Positions 35,853-46,280 of a stretch of 64,000 bases of DNA are shown here, one piece after another. This DNA is from Laguncularia racemosa. Its lineage: Eukaryota; Streptophyta; Magnoliopsida; Myrtales; Combretaceae. The first letter of the stretch is position 1, and every line of letters starts with the position of its first letter. The notes beneath the pieces were generated by a model. It worked only from the letters and a program-made list of their open reading frames with translations, did not search any database and was not told the DNA's origin. A program made the position numbers and the translations under genes. The stretch lies in NCBI GenBank assembly GCA_037954665.1, contig JBBMOL010000013.1, forward strand, positions 7,254,001 through 7,318,000, written 5' to 3'.

Positions 35853-36582
35853 TGATGCGGAATTGGTATGCTCTGATACCAAATGATGCGGATTCGGATT
35901 CAAATTCCTTCACATAAACCAAATCGTCAACAACAATCAAATAACACAAATTTTTAGGTTTTTCTGGATTTTGGTACTAACGAATAAAATCAAAGATATG
36001 GATAAAATTATCAATCTATAGATGCCAAGATTGATAAAATTGAACTGTTTCGCAATCAAATCATAGAACGATAGAAACCACGTTCTATAAATCAATCATT
36101 ACGGTTAAAGAATTCCAAGAATTCAATAGCGATGCTGGCCATAAATTCTATATGAACCAAGAATTTGATAAGAACAATACGAATAAAGTAAAAATCAATT
36201 CTCAATATTCTCAAATCTCCAAAGAAGATTCTCACACACTCCAGTGTCTCTGTTTTACAACCAAAATGATAATCTCCTCAAAAAACCCTAAGGACGCCTA
36301 TTTATATCATCTAAAAAAAAATGTGCGAAAACATTCAAGGCCGGCCAAAGGCCGGCGACCTTCACTTAGGCCGGCACCAAAAGCTAGCGGCCTTCACTTA
36401 GGGTGGCACTAAAAGCCGGTGGCCTTCATTTAGGCTGGCTCCAAGGCCAGCGGCCTTGAAGTGAAGTTGGTCAACCTTTATTTAAGGCCGGCTTAAGGCT
36501 GGTCGGACTTCGCCTTGGGTCCTCCCGATGCCTATGTCCTCCTTTTTTTGGTGCTCGTATTTTCGCTCTTGGAATCGTATCA
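35853..36582 (-). repeat. 5' LTR of TR-GAG copy 1
   Basis: 730 bp. It includes an internal copy of the primer-site sequence (plus-strand GCTCTGATACC near 35870) and three 32-bp GC-rich repeats at about 36353-36450. Confidence 0.88.
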
Positions 36583-38014
36583 CCGACACATCAACGCGCT
36601 TTAGCAACCACCGAAGCGCCGCCGACGAGGACCCTCTAGTTGTCACACACGTACTCGACGTGACCTGAGTTCGACCCGGATCTAACCTGCACCAACTCGT
36701 GCACCAAACCCGAACTAACCCGTATCCAGGTAAGTATTATTATTCTTATTATTATGAATTTAGAGAAATTAGTTTATTTATTTTTGTTGACATCTCATTG
36801 ATAAAAAAAATGAAAATAAATCCAGAAAAATAATAATAATGATAGTGTGAATATAATAAGGTTAGTATCTTTATCCTAATTAATTTAATTTAGAAAAATT
36901 AGTAAATCGAATAATTAGGATGAACCATTGTGTAGGCCTTAAGTGTTGCGGTGTAACTATCACCTAAGGACGATAAGGTTCCAATTTTTTTTTTTAATAA
37001 TTAGTAATACTTAATCTATAAGTATAAAGATATAAAAATTGAAAAATTAAAAAGAAAAACAAAAGATTGTTTATTATCTTGAACATGGCTTTATTATGAA
37101 AAAAATACAAAAAATGCTTTCTCACATAGAAAAATGATTTTTATGAAATAAAAAACTCTAATTGGTATTTTCAAAAGTTAGGTCTTTAGGCTTTCAAAAT
37201 TGGGAAATAAAAGTTTAGATTTAGAATTTTTCCTCTAAAAAATTAAAATGATAATAAACGTAAACCCGTTCTGTTTTCATAATTAAAATTAATTAATCTA
37301 CTAAAGTTTTATAAAAAATAGAACTACATCGATTTGATCCTGATTAGCAGGTACGTAAGCACCTTCGAGCAACCACATATAAAAAAAAAACATTTTATTC
37401 TTTTCCAATTTCAATTTACCATATAAAAAAAAATTTACAAAAAAATATTTTATCCTTTTAAAATTTCAATTTATAATATAAAAACATAAAAATATGTTAT
37501 CCTATTTTTAATTCAATTTTAATTCAAGTAGAAATGCAAAGGTTTTTATTCTCTTTTATTTCATTTTAATAGAATAATAGAAAATGTATAATGAAAAAAA
37601 ATTGATTAAAATTTTTTTCATGTTACTTCATACTTTATAGGGGAACATTATGTTTTGTACATATATGATGGTGAAGGGAATTTATAAAAAGCTTTTAATT
37701 CAGTTTCTTGAAGAAGATAATAAGTGGTAACAATTTATGTTTTGATATGATAGCTCCAAGTCTAGATTCTTTGGTTAATATTTTTCCAAAATTTATTTAG
37801 AAAAATTCGTAGACTAGTAGCTAGTTAAGATTAATCTACCTAATTAACCTTAACTTATCTTATTTTCTAACTTAGGTTGGTGGCAACTCCAATTCTTTTC
37901 TTAAGATAATTAAATATATAGTTTTTCCTTAATTTTATTGTCAAGTAACTTATATTAAGTGGGTTAGATTTAATATGGGTTAATTAAGAAAAAATCCAAA
38001 ATCATGTTCGCCAA

Positions 38015-39105
38015 ATAATAATAAGAATAATAATACTTACTTGGATACGAATCGATTTGGTTTTGGTGCGTGGGTCAAACTTGGATTGAGTCGGGCATGA
38101 GTGCGGTAGTTGGAGGGTCCTTGTCGGTGGCACTCCGGTGAAGATCTAAGGTGGCTAAGAGGTGGTTCCTTAGGTTTTTGAGGGTGTAGAAGACAAATCT
38201 AAGGTTTTTTTTCACCTAAAAACTAGCCTAGGTGGTGGGTTGGAGGTGGCCAACAACTATCGAATTTAGGTCTTTCGGTTAAGTAGGATTTTGGCAAAAT
38301 CAAACCCAAAAGTTTGTATCTTTCGAATCCTTGAGCTTCTAGGAGACTATTGATACATATATTGTTGTTCCAGGTTGTGTGTAGCGGGAGCAATCCTAGA
38401 GAGATGGTGGATGGGATCGATCGTGGAAGTTTACAGAGAGAAAGTAGATGTGGAGTGTGATTTGTGCGACCAAGGATGGAAATCGTTCTCTGCTCGAGTT
38501 TGCAAAGTCAAGTTTTATTTAAGCCCGTGAGAATCACTTTGATAGGCTCAAAATGACTTGTGGTTGAGATTTGCTTTTCTGTTTTAGATTTGGCTTAATC
38601 TTGGAGATTTGATGCCAATCCATTAGATTAGGTTCGTTTTTTTTTTTTGTAAATTATCAAGTTTATTTTTGTTATAGTAATCCAAAAAAAGATATAAAAA
38701 AAGGTTTCGGCATGCCATGATTTACTCCAGCTTCCTCTCCCTTCTATTCCACAACCATCGGTTGGTTGAAGAAGACGATCACGTGGCTAGAATGTGATTC
38801 TTTTCGCCTAATGGTTTGCTACCACATGGCAGTTGGAAAGAAAAAATGAAAACGGCACAAAGTGCCTTTCGTGAGTTTCGAACCCTTGACCTCTGTGACT
38901 TTCCTTTCTCCTTGGGTGTTGGTACGAGCTAGCTAAGTTGGCCCTTTTCTCAGTCATTACATACAATTAACTTCCATATAAGCTAGCGTTACAATTAATT
39001 CTTTATTGATTTGTACTTCCCAAGCTTAATTTAGAGGCCCATTTATTATTATTATTATTATTTTATTTAAAAAATCTAGATGGGAGCACAAATGAGGTTT
39101 CTACA
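38015..39105 (-). repeat. 5' LTR (LTR B), outer part
   Basis: Homologous to about 24795-25938 of LTR A, ending GTTTCTACA before TATAT. It contains the minus-strand tRNA-like module near 38874-38943. Confidence 0.8.
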
Positions 39106-39310
39106 TATATATATTATTACTTATATATATTTTATAGATTTATGTTATGTATAATATATATGTATAATCAATTTGTTATATGTATAATGTTATGTATATA
39201 TTTTATTTATATAATCTGAATTGTGTACAACATATATATATATATATATATATTAAAGATATTATAAAAAAGTAGATTACATATTTGTTTGTATGTTATA
39301 TATATATAAT

Positions 39311-39598
39311 GGGAAAAAGCACAAATTTAGTCCTCAATGTTTACTACTTTTTCTATTTTAGTCTTAAACATTTAATTTTTTTTATTTCAATCCTTAACAT
39401 TTGCAAAAATTTGCAAACAAGTTCATCGTTAATTTTTTTCGTTAAGATTGACTCATGATGCGGTCAAAATAATTTATTTCAACTAATTAGATCATACCAT
39501 GTATCATTTTCTAATGGAAAAATTAACGTCATCGCTAAAAGGAATTGTTTGCAAACATTTGCACTTTTCCTTAATGAGGACTAGATTTGTACTTTTCC
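39311..39598. mobile_element. MITE copy 1 with GGGAAAAAG ends
   Basis: The ends GGGAAAAAGCACAAATTTAG and, inverted, GGAAAAGTACAAATCTAG match. Flanks ATATATAAT and TTATATAAT agree at 8 of 9, suggesting a 9-bp duplication, though the AT-rich setting weakens this. Confidence 0.65.
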
Positions 39599-39672
39599 TT
39601 ATATAATATTATATATGTTATGTATATAATTGTAATGTTATAAACATAACAAAAAAGTTGTATTATATATTT

Positions 39673-40028
39673 GGGAAAAGTACAAATTTAGTTTTCAATA
39701 TATCACTATTTTTCCATTTCAATCCTAAATATTTATTTTCTTACATTTGAAAATGAGTTCTTTTATTAATGGTGTTAATTTTTCTTTTAGAGAATGAAAT
39801 GCAATGTAGTTTCATTGATTCACATAATTATATTATTTAATTTATATTATTATGTGGATCAATGAAATTGTGCCATATGTCATGCATGAATAAAAAATTT
39901 AACACCGTCAATGATGAGACTCATTTGTTAATATTTACAAATGTTTAGGATTTGAATGAAAAAATTAAAAGGTTTAGGATCAAAATAGAAAACCGTAAAA
40001 TATTGAGGACTAAATTTTTACTTTTCTC
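39673..40028. mobile_element. MITE copy 2, same family as 39311-39598
   Basis: The ends GGGAAAAGTACAAATTTAG and, inverted, GAGAAAAGTAAAAATTTAG match copy 1. Flanks TATATATTT and TATGCATTT agree at 7 of 9. It lies 74 bases after copy 1, inside the hAT element. Confidence 0.65.
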
Positions 40029-40584
40029 TATGCATTTATATATATATGTTATATTTATTACTTATTTGTTATATAAGTAAAGTTTTATATACAATCTATA
40101 ATTTTATATATTTATATGCTATATGCATGTGTTATATATATAATCTATATGTTGTACATATTGATTATATATAAGTGGTAATACTCATTCAGGTCATGGT
40201 TTAATTCAATTCAATGTTATTATACAATTAATGAGTTTTTAGATTTATTATATTTGATGAGACTTACTTTACTAAAATTGCTATTTGATTATAATTTTAT
40301 ATTAATTTTTAAGACTTAATGACATTAGTATTTGTAAAAGTTAATTTTATTATTGGCCTTTTCATGTTAAATATGTAAGTATTTTATAAATTTATTTATA
40401 ACTTTTTAATTAATAAATAGGTCCAACTTGGACATAAGCTATGCGAGTTGGGTTACGGGTTAAATTTTCATATACAATTAATAAACGAATTGTGTCACGA
40501 GTTGAGTTTTTTTAAATATGAACCTGTTTAAACATGGACGCAAGACACAACACGATAACACAACTTGTCAGCCTTAACTTCATT

Positions 40585-43195
40585 AACACTTCATAATTTG
40601 ATGTTTGTCCTTAAGTTTGAATATAATCTTTTATCTATTCATTGAGTTAGTATTGATGATAACCTAGTTGCTCAAGTTAATTCCTCTTCTCTTATTTTTC
40701 AAGACTAACAAAGTAAAAGTATGTTGCCTCAACAAGAGCTTTTAATGGATTATATGTTTTGTATTATGAAACCATGAAAAGTTGTAGTTCTATAGTAAAC
40801 TTTGCACATCATTTGAATTCTTGTGTTCATTCTATTTGTAATAAACCTAATCTACCACATTTGTTACATAATAGATTAGGTCATCTTTCTTTGTCTAAAT
40901 TGCAACATCTTGATGAGTGTAAACATCTTAATTTGAGCAGTTTCATTTGTAAAACATGTTATCAAGCTAAAACTCATCGACTTCCTTTTAATAGAAGTGA
41001 TCATAAATCTTTGAATCCTTTTCGTATGTTACATGTGGATGTTTGGGGTACTTGTTTAACTCCTTTTATTTTTGGTGTAAGATATTTTCTTACTCTTCTT
41101 AATGATTACTTTGTTCTTCTAGGACTTTTTTTATCAACAACAAATCTTGAGTTCTTAGTTGTCTTGAAAACACAATTTTTAGCTGTCATTAAAGTAATTT
41201 GGTTTAATAATGGATCAAAATTTCTTTTTTATGCATGTCAAACTTTGTTTAATGAATTAGGAATTCTTCATCAAAGAAGCATGACATATTCACCTTAGCA
41301 AAATGAAAGGGTAGAGAGAAAACATAGGCATCTTATTGAAACCACTAAAGCCTTGAGGCTTTTTGCAATTTTTCCTAAATTTTTTGAGGAGAATGTATAC
41401 TCACTACTAAATACATTATAAACACCATGCCAATATTCAAGTTGGGATAACAGTCTCCATATGAGTTTCTTTTCAAAGAAAAACCTTCATATTTACATTT
41501 GAAAACAATGGGATATCTGTGCTATATAACAAACAATAATCTTCATAAGGATAAGTTTGATCCTAAGGGAATTTGATGCATTTTTTGGGATATTTTCAAG
41601 GCAAAAAAGGTTATAAAGTTCATAGCATGCAAAATAACAAGATTCTTATCAATTGGGATGTTGTGTTTTATGAGCAAATTTTTCCTTTTCACCAGCACCC
41701 AACTCTTTCTTCACCATTTGTTATGTCTTCTAACTTGTTTTTAAACAATTCTTCCTTACATGACATATCTTCCTTTTCTTCAATAGATGATTTTCTATAT
41801 ATTTCTAGTCATTCCATTGCTAGTCCTAATGTTTCTAGTCATGATATTTCTCATTCTACTTCCCATTAGTGTCTTGATAATTTTGTTGTTCCTACTTCTA
41901 CGACATCCATGCCCAATGATTTTGTTCCTTCACTCAAAGTGCACAAGTCAACTAGAGAATGAAAAGCTCCAATATGGCTTAAGGATTACATTCACATAAT
42001 AAATGCTAGCTCAACTACTGCAACATATTTTAATCCCTCTTTTTCTACTTCTTCTTATCCTTTTCTTTATCATAAACACTTTTAATCATTTTCCTTCAAT
42101 TTATGTTGCTTCTTTAATGCTATTATTAACTGTTTCAAAACCATTTTTTTATTCTCAAGCTTCTAATACTCTTGAATGGGTTAAAGCCATAAATAAGGAA
42201 ATTGAGGCAAATGAGTTGAATGTGATATTAAGATATCACAGTTCTTGATGAATAAAGGTTTTATTCAATCAACTCATGATCATTCTCTATTTACTTGTTC
42301 TAAAGATAACGAGTTTTTAGATGTTACCTTCACTATTAAGGACCTTTGATTGGCAAGATTTTTTCTTGGAATTGAGATTTGTCAAACACAATTGGTACTT
42401 TATTGAACTAATAGAAGTTCATCTTAGACATGTTCGATGTTAGTCTTTCGAGTTGTAAACTTCTTTGCCATTGCCATTACCATCTGGTATTTGACTCGAT
42501 AGAGATTCAAGTGTTGTCATTGATGATGTTTTTCTTTATCAAAGAATCATGGGCCAACTCTTATATCTTACTTTACACAACTTGATATCTTGTTTACTAT
42601 CAATATGCTTAGTCAATTCCTATCTTCACCTCATGAACCTCATTTAAAGGCTACAGTTCATCTCTCACAATATCTTAAAGGAACTCTAGGGCTTAGTTTA
42701 TTTTATTCCTCTCAAAATTCTTTGGATCTTCATCTTTTTGTGATGAAGATTAGGGTTCAAGTCCTTTTGATCGCAAGTCTCTTATTAGTTTTTGTGTCAT
42801 GCTTGGTAATGCCTTGATTTCTTGGAAGTCTAAGAAACAAACATCTATTAGAACTTCTACTATTGAAGCCAAGTATAGAGGCATAGCTTCCACATGAAAG
42901 GAAATTATTTGAACTTCTTATATACTTTATGATCTTCAGATTCCTCTTTCTACTCCCATTAGTCTGTTTAGTGACAATAAGTCAACAAATATGATTGCTC
43001 ATAATCCTTGTTTACATGGAAGGACTAAACATATTGACATTGATGTAAATTTTATTCAAGATCATGTTTCTCATGGATTTCTTTGTCCTATTGATATTTC
43101 TTCATTCAATTAGTTAGCCAATCTATTTATCAAGTTGCCTTCTGTTCAACAATTTACCTCTCATTGTTCCAAGCTAAGCCTTTAATTAGCTCCAT
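40585..43195 (+). pseudogene. copia pol relic: pre-integrase, integrase, reverse transcriptase remnant, RNase H
   Basis: The best part is an intact 179-codon frame at 40759-41298: the HHCC zinc-binding head of copia integrase (HNRLGHLS ... CKTCYQAK), then MLHVDVWG with the first catalytic aspartate. The usual second-aspartate region reads WFNNGSKF, so the expected D looks changed to N. After 41298 come stops and a Glu-rich tail (NERVERKHRHLIE). Reverse transcriptase is reduced to its first block (EWVKAINKEIEANELN at about 42172) and an FFLGIEI-like block; the YVDD core is deleted. RNase H blocks (LISWKSKKQTSIRTST, EAKYRGIA) run to about 43190. The element is dead. Confidence 0.82.
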
Positions 43196-43212
43196 CTTGA
43201 AGGGGGAGGGAA

Positions 43213-43464
43213 TGTGGAAGATATATGAGATAATTATTGGTGTTTTGTACATGTGCTTTTTTATCAATTGTACACAAGTTAGTATTTTGTACACATGCTA
43301 GATAGTTAAACAAAAGGTCATGTATACATACAATAGTTTATAAGTTAGTCAAATAATAACAACTCATTTTCATCTAAGATCAAAATTTCTAATCTATTCC
43401 TTCTTGAACTACTCTGTGTTATATCTTTACTTGCCAATTTTCATGGAAACTACTATACTTCACA
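43213..43464 (+). repeat. 3' LTR of the split copia element
   Basis: 252 bases, TG...CA, preceded by a G-rich purine tract. Confidence 0.88.
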
Positions 43465-44211
43465 TTATTGAACATATTAGGAAACCTAGATCCATAAAAC
43501 CTAAACTAGAGTGTTATTTTGCCAGTGTCATATTGGATATGATAACCATGTATAGATGGCACTTGCTTGTTGCATTACACTGAATAATAACTATAGCCCT
43601 TTTTGTTGATGTGAAAATAATGCTTATCTCTAATCACTTACTGAGCATATGGTTTTTGCTTACATTTTATAAAATGTTTTGTAGGCTAGATGTTAAGAAT
43701 TCCAAAAGTAGTGCACCTCGTCCATCCCCTTTGGTATGTTAGGTTAGGATTTAGTAAGAAAAAGAATGTTTTTGTTTGAATTTTGTGATTTTGATGAAAT
43801 ATTAACTCTTGCTAGTTCTTCTTATAAGGACCTATACAGATGTAAATCTTGTAAACTTGTACTATAAGCTTTAATGTGAAAAAGTAAGATTCTTCACTTA
43901 CAACAACATGACTTCTACTAAAAATGCATGTTTAGAGTAGTTAATTGATTTAGCGCCTTGTGTGCAAATATTGTATTATGAGAGGACTTTGGCTTAACTT
44001 TGATCATGACATAATGTATATATGGTGGAGTGTTGTAGTTGGGCCATTATCGGGACATGACATATACTTCTGTAATAGATGATAATGCTAAGATAAATGA
44101 AAATAATAATAATGATAATATTTAGAGATAACAAACACCAAAAGCTTAATGATGAAAAGTAACAAAAAAGATAAAATAATTTAGAATTTTTTTGTTATTT
44201 TTATAGGATAT
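43465..44211. other. Unassigned stretch
   Basis: AT-rich; no frame, repeat pair or structure that I recognise. Confidence 0.5.
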
Positions 44212-45284
44212 TGTTGGAATCTCACGTAACCCAGTTTAAAAGAATAAGAAAATAATATTGTCATTGATTTGAGTCAAAAACCAACTTCTCAAATTAAGAT
44301 AGGAAAAGAAGAGAGGATCTTAGAAAAAAAACTTTCTTGAATTTTATTTATGAATGAGATGATGATATTCTTTTCCTAATTAACCCTATTATTTTAAGTA
44401 TTTACTAATTTGCTTATTTAATTTTCAATATTATAACAATTTTCCCCACCCTTGACAATAGCCTTGCCCTCAAGGTTAAGGAAACAAGAAAAATCAAATA
44501 AAATAATGATTAGGTAATTCTAGTTAATAAAATAAAAAAATGCATTTTCTTCCAAATCATCATTCATGATTTCTTGATCATTATGAACATGTTTTTAGGA
44601 AATAATCTTAGGATCTTGTTGTTCTTCAATGGCAACATTTTCTTGATCATTGCCTTTAACCATTTCTTGAAATTTTTTCCATTCATAGCTTATATGATTG
44701 GTGTAATATCATCATTGTGTTCTTTTGTCATTTTTCTTCTTCTTCAATACAATCAATAATTAATTTTGTTTTTCTTACGCCCATGAATTTCTATGAATTT
44801 ACTCATATCTACAAGCATTTTCTTGAATGATGCCATAATTTTTTGTTCCAATTCTTGCATTTAAGTCATTATTTTCGTCAGCGATTGCTACATTTGTGTT
44901 GGTGCAATAGGATCTTCCATATTGATCATGACTAAAGATCTAGAATGAAATTGAATAACAGTTGTGATAACGAAAGAAAAGAAACAAAGGAGAATGGATC
45001 AACAAGAGCACTATTATTGAAATCTCGAATAGCTTGATCTAAAAGAACAAGAAAATGATATCGTCTTTGGTTCTAGTTAAAACGCAACTCCTAGAATTGA
45101 GATAGGAAAAGAAGAGGGAATCTTAGAAAGAAGACTTTTTTAATTTTATTTATGAATAAGATTATGATACTCTTTTACTATATATAATATTGTTTCCTAA
45201 ACTAACTATCGACTAATATTTCCTAATTAATCCTACTATTTTAAGTATTTACTAATTTGCCCACCTAATTTTATGATCATAACA
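44212..45284 (-). mobile_element. Short gypsy derivative with paired ~230-270 bp LTRs
   Basis: Direct repeats 44212-44438 and 45015-45284 share GAGATAGGAAAAGAAGAG-like blocks, a TATTTATGAATRAGAT block and the end ATAACA. In minus sense they begin TGTTATRAT. A purine tract (minus GGGTGGGGAAAAT) abuts the 44438 end, and before it the minus strand reads like a gypsy integrase C-terminal tail (NLEGKA). The interior of about 575 bp has no further coding, so this is an internally deleted chromovirus-type copy or TRIM-like derivative. LTR2 holds about 45 extra bases. No duplication is visible. Confidence 0.6.
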
Positions 45285-45475
45285 AACACCTGGCAACTTT
45301 AAGTTTTGCAATATACAAGTTCTAGGGAGTTACAACTCCCAACATAGTTTCAACTATATTTCTAGGATAAGATTTGATCTTCACCTATTTTGTAGCTACT
45401 TATTCTTAATTTTATTAATTTTTCAATTTCTATCTAGGAGTGCAAGTACATGGGGTCATATTTCTCGTTAAACCT

Positions 45476-46272
45476 TGATGTGCCAAAGATCAATTACAAG
45501 TACACAAAGCTAATTGAAGAATCAACTAAACAAAGTTCACAAAATGGCGTGATTTCAATTGCCATGTGAACCCTAATTGCACGAATCAATTTGCTTTGCT
45601 ACCAAATTATGATGTGCTCAATTGAAATTCCAATACCAATCAAAGAAACAAGCACAATTGATTCTAATTTTCAACTAAATGGCATGAACCCTAGATTGAA
45701 AAAATGGACCTTAATTGCGTGAAACAAGAACAAAATAAAATAACTAATTCCTTACTAGATATTACGCACTAATTGGAATTATGATCAACTTGTAATTTGT
45801 TGATATTACTCATAACAAATCCAAGTCCACTCGCCATAATTCAAACTTGAATTGATAAGAGTATTTTGTGAAGAGTCAAACCCTTACACGAAAAGGCTAG
45901 CCAAAATGTGTATGTTAAAAAGCTCCATTCTAACCTTACTTTGCAAGTATTTATACTTGCTTTAAATAAAGCAAATTTAACAAAGAAAAATAACAAGTGA
46001 AAAACAACAAGTGACCGGTTTTAGCACAAAAAAAATTACAAGTAAACCCATCATAAGTGGTTGGCTTTTTCACTTCCATGAAACAATTATTGAACCGGTT
46101 CTTTTTTATTGATGTAAGTCCATGAGTGACCCACAATTGATCCTTAGTGAATTTTACCTGTCGTCTTGTAAAACCGATAAATTTATCTGCTACAATACAA
46201 AAATAAATATTTATTAGATAAATAAAATAACATGTGGATGTCTGGGCTCATTTGTTCAATTTGATTTCTCTA
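45476..46272 (-). repeat. 3' LTR of TR-GAG copy 2
   Basis: Plus-strand start TGATGTGCCAAAGATC and end GATTTCTCTA. Confidence 0.85.
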
Positions 46273-46280
46273 CTGCTGGA

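Larger units (their letters stand above)
33224..36582 (-). mobile_element. Gag-protease-only gypsy element (TR-GAG type), copy 1
   Basis: Minus-strand element. LTRs are 33224-33925 and 35853-36582, flanked by a perfect CCGAC duplication (33219-33223, 36583-36587). The primer site TTTGGTATCAGAGC (initiator Met type) adjoins the 5' LTR at about 35852-35839, and a purine tract AACATGGAGGGAA lies before the 3' LTR. The interior of about 1.9 kb codes only for gag and protease. The two LTRs differ at about 13 of the first 370 aligned bases by eye, making this the youngest layer of the nest. Confidence 0.9.
32166..38014 (+). mobile_element. Solo LTR of the same long-LTR family, opposite orientation (LTR C)
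   Basis: It starts TGTAAACACC and ends GTTCGCCA. Minus the nested element it is about 2485 bp, close to LTR A's 2464. It lies within LTR B in reverse orientation. On the left, 20 bases (32146-32165, AACCGTCGCC...ACAAC) belong to neither LTR. On the right, LTR B resumes with about 105 bases missing compared with LTR A. No clean target duplication is present. It carries an A/G homopolymer (G run 32882-32901) and the best-preserved tRNA-like module. Confidence 0.75.
23475..39105 (-). mobile_element. Long-LTR gypsy-like retrotransposon encoding only a DUF7745-like relic
   Basis: Minus-strand element. The 3' LTR is 23475-25938 (2464 bp). The 5' LTR is split into 30959-32145 and 38015-39105 by another insertion. 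In the element's sense the LTRs begin TGTAGA and end GACA. Flanks TATAT (23470-23474, 39106-39110) match. A polypurine tract lies at 25939-25951. A candidate primer site next to the 5' LTR is GGCAACTCCACTGGGGAA at about 30935-30953. The internal region (25939-30958) has a DUF7745-like coding relic in its 5' half and an 80-bp tandem array near its 3' LTR. No protease, reverse transcriptase or integrase is seen, so the element is non-autonomous. Tat/Ogre-like affinity is inferred from LTR length and 3' tandem repeats. Confidence 0.8.
22681..40576. mobile_element. hAT-type element inserted in the copia protease region
   Basis: The left end TATGGCTGGCAA and the reverse complement of the right end TAAGGCTGACAA are terminal inverted repeats (10 of 12 match). 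ACTTCATT occurs immediately outside both ends (22673-22680 and 40577-40584), a perfect 8-bp target duplication as hAT transposases make. The element's own DNA is about 22681-23474 plus 39106-40576, AT-rich, with two small MITEs and no transposase, so it is non-autonomous. The rest of its span is a later retrotransposon insertion. Confidence 0.85.
21115..43464 (+). mobile_element. Ty1/copia retrotransposon split by nested insertions
   Basis: The 5' LTR is 21115-21325 and the 3' LTR 43213-43464, both starting TGTRGAAGATATATGAGAT and ending CTTCACA. A primer site resembling the initiator-Met type (TGTTATCATAGC, 21326) follows the 5' LTR, and a purine tract GAAGGGGGAGGGAA precedes the 3' LTR. Flanks TGATT and TTATT are a probable 5-bp duplication. 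Gag, zinc knuckle and protease lie left of a nested block (22681-40576). The pre-integrase, integrase, reverse transcriptase and RNase H relics lie right of it. The coding part is heavily broken. The 3' LTR carries about 40 bases not in the 5' LTR. Confidence 0.88.

Noticed and set aside
36152..36412. 86-codon plus-strand open frame ending in a GC-rich stretch
   Set aside because: It lies wholly inside an LTR, antisense to the element, and covers the GGCCGGC repeats.
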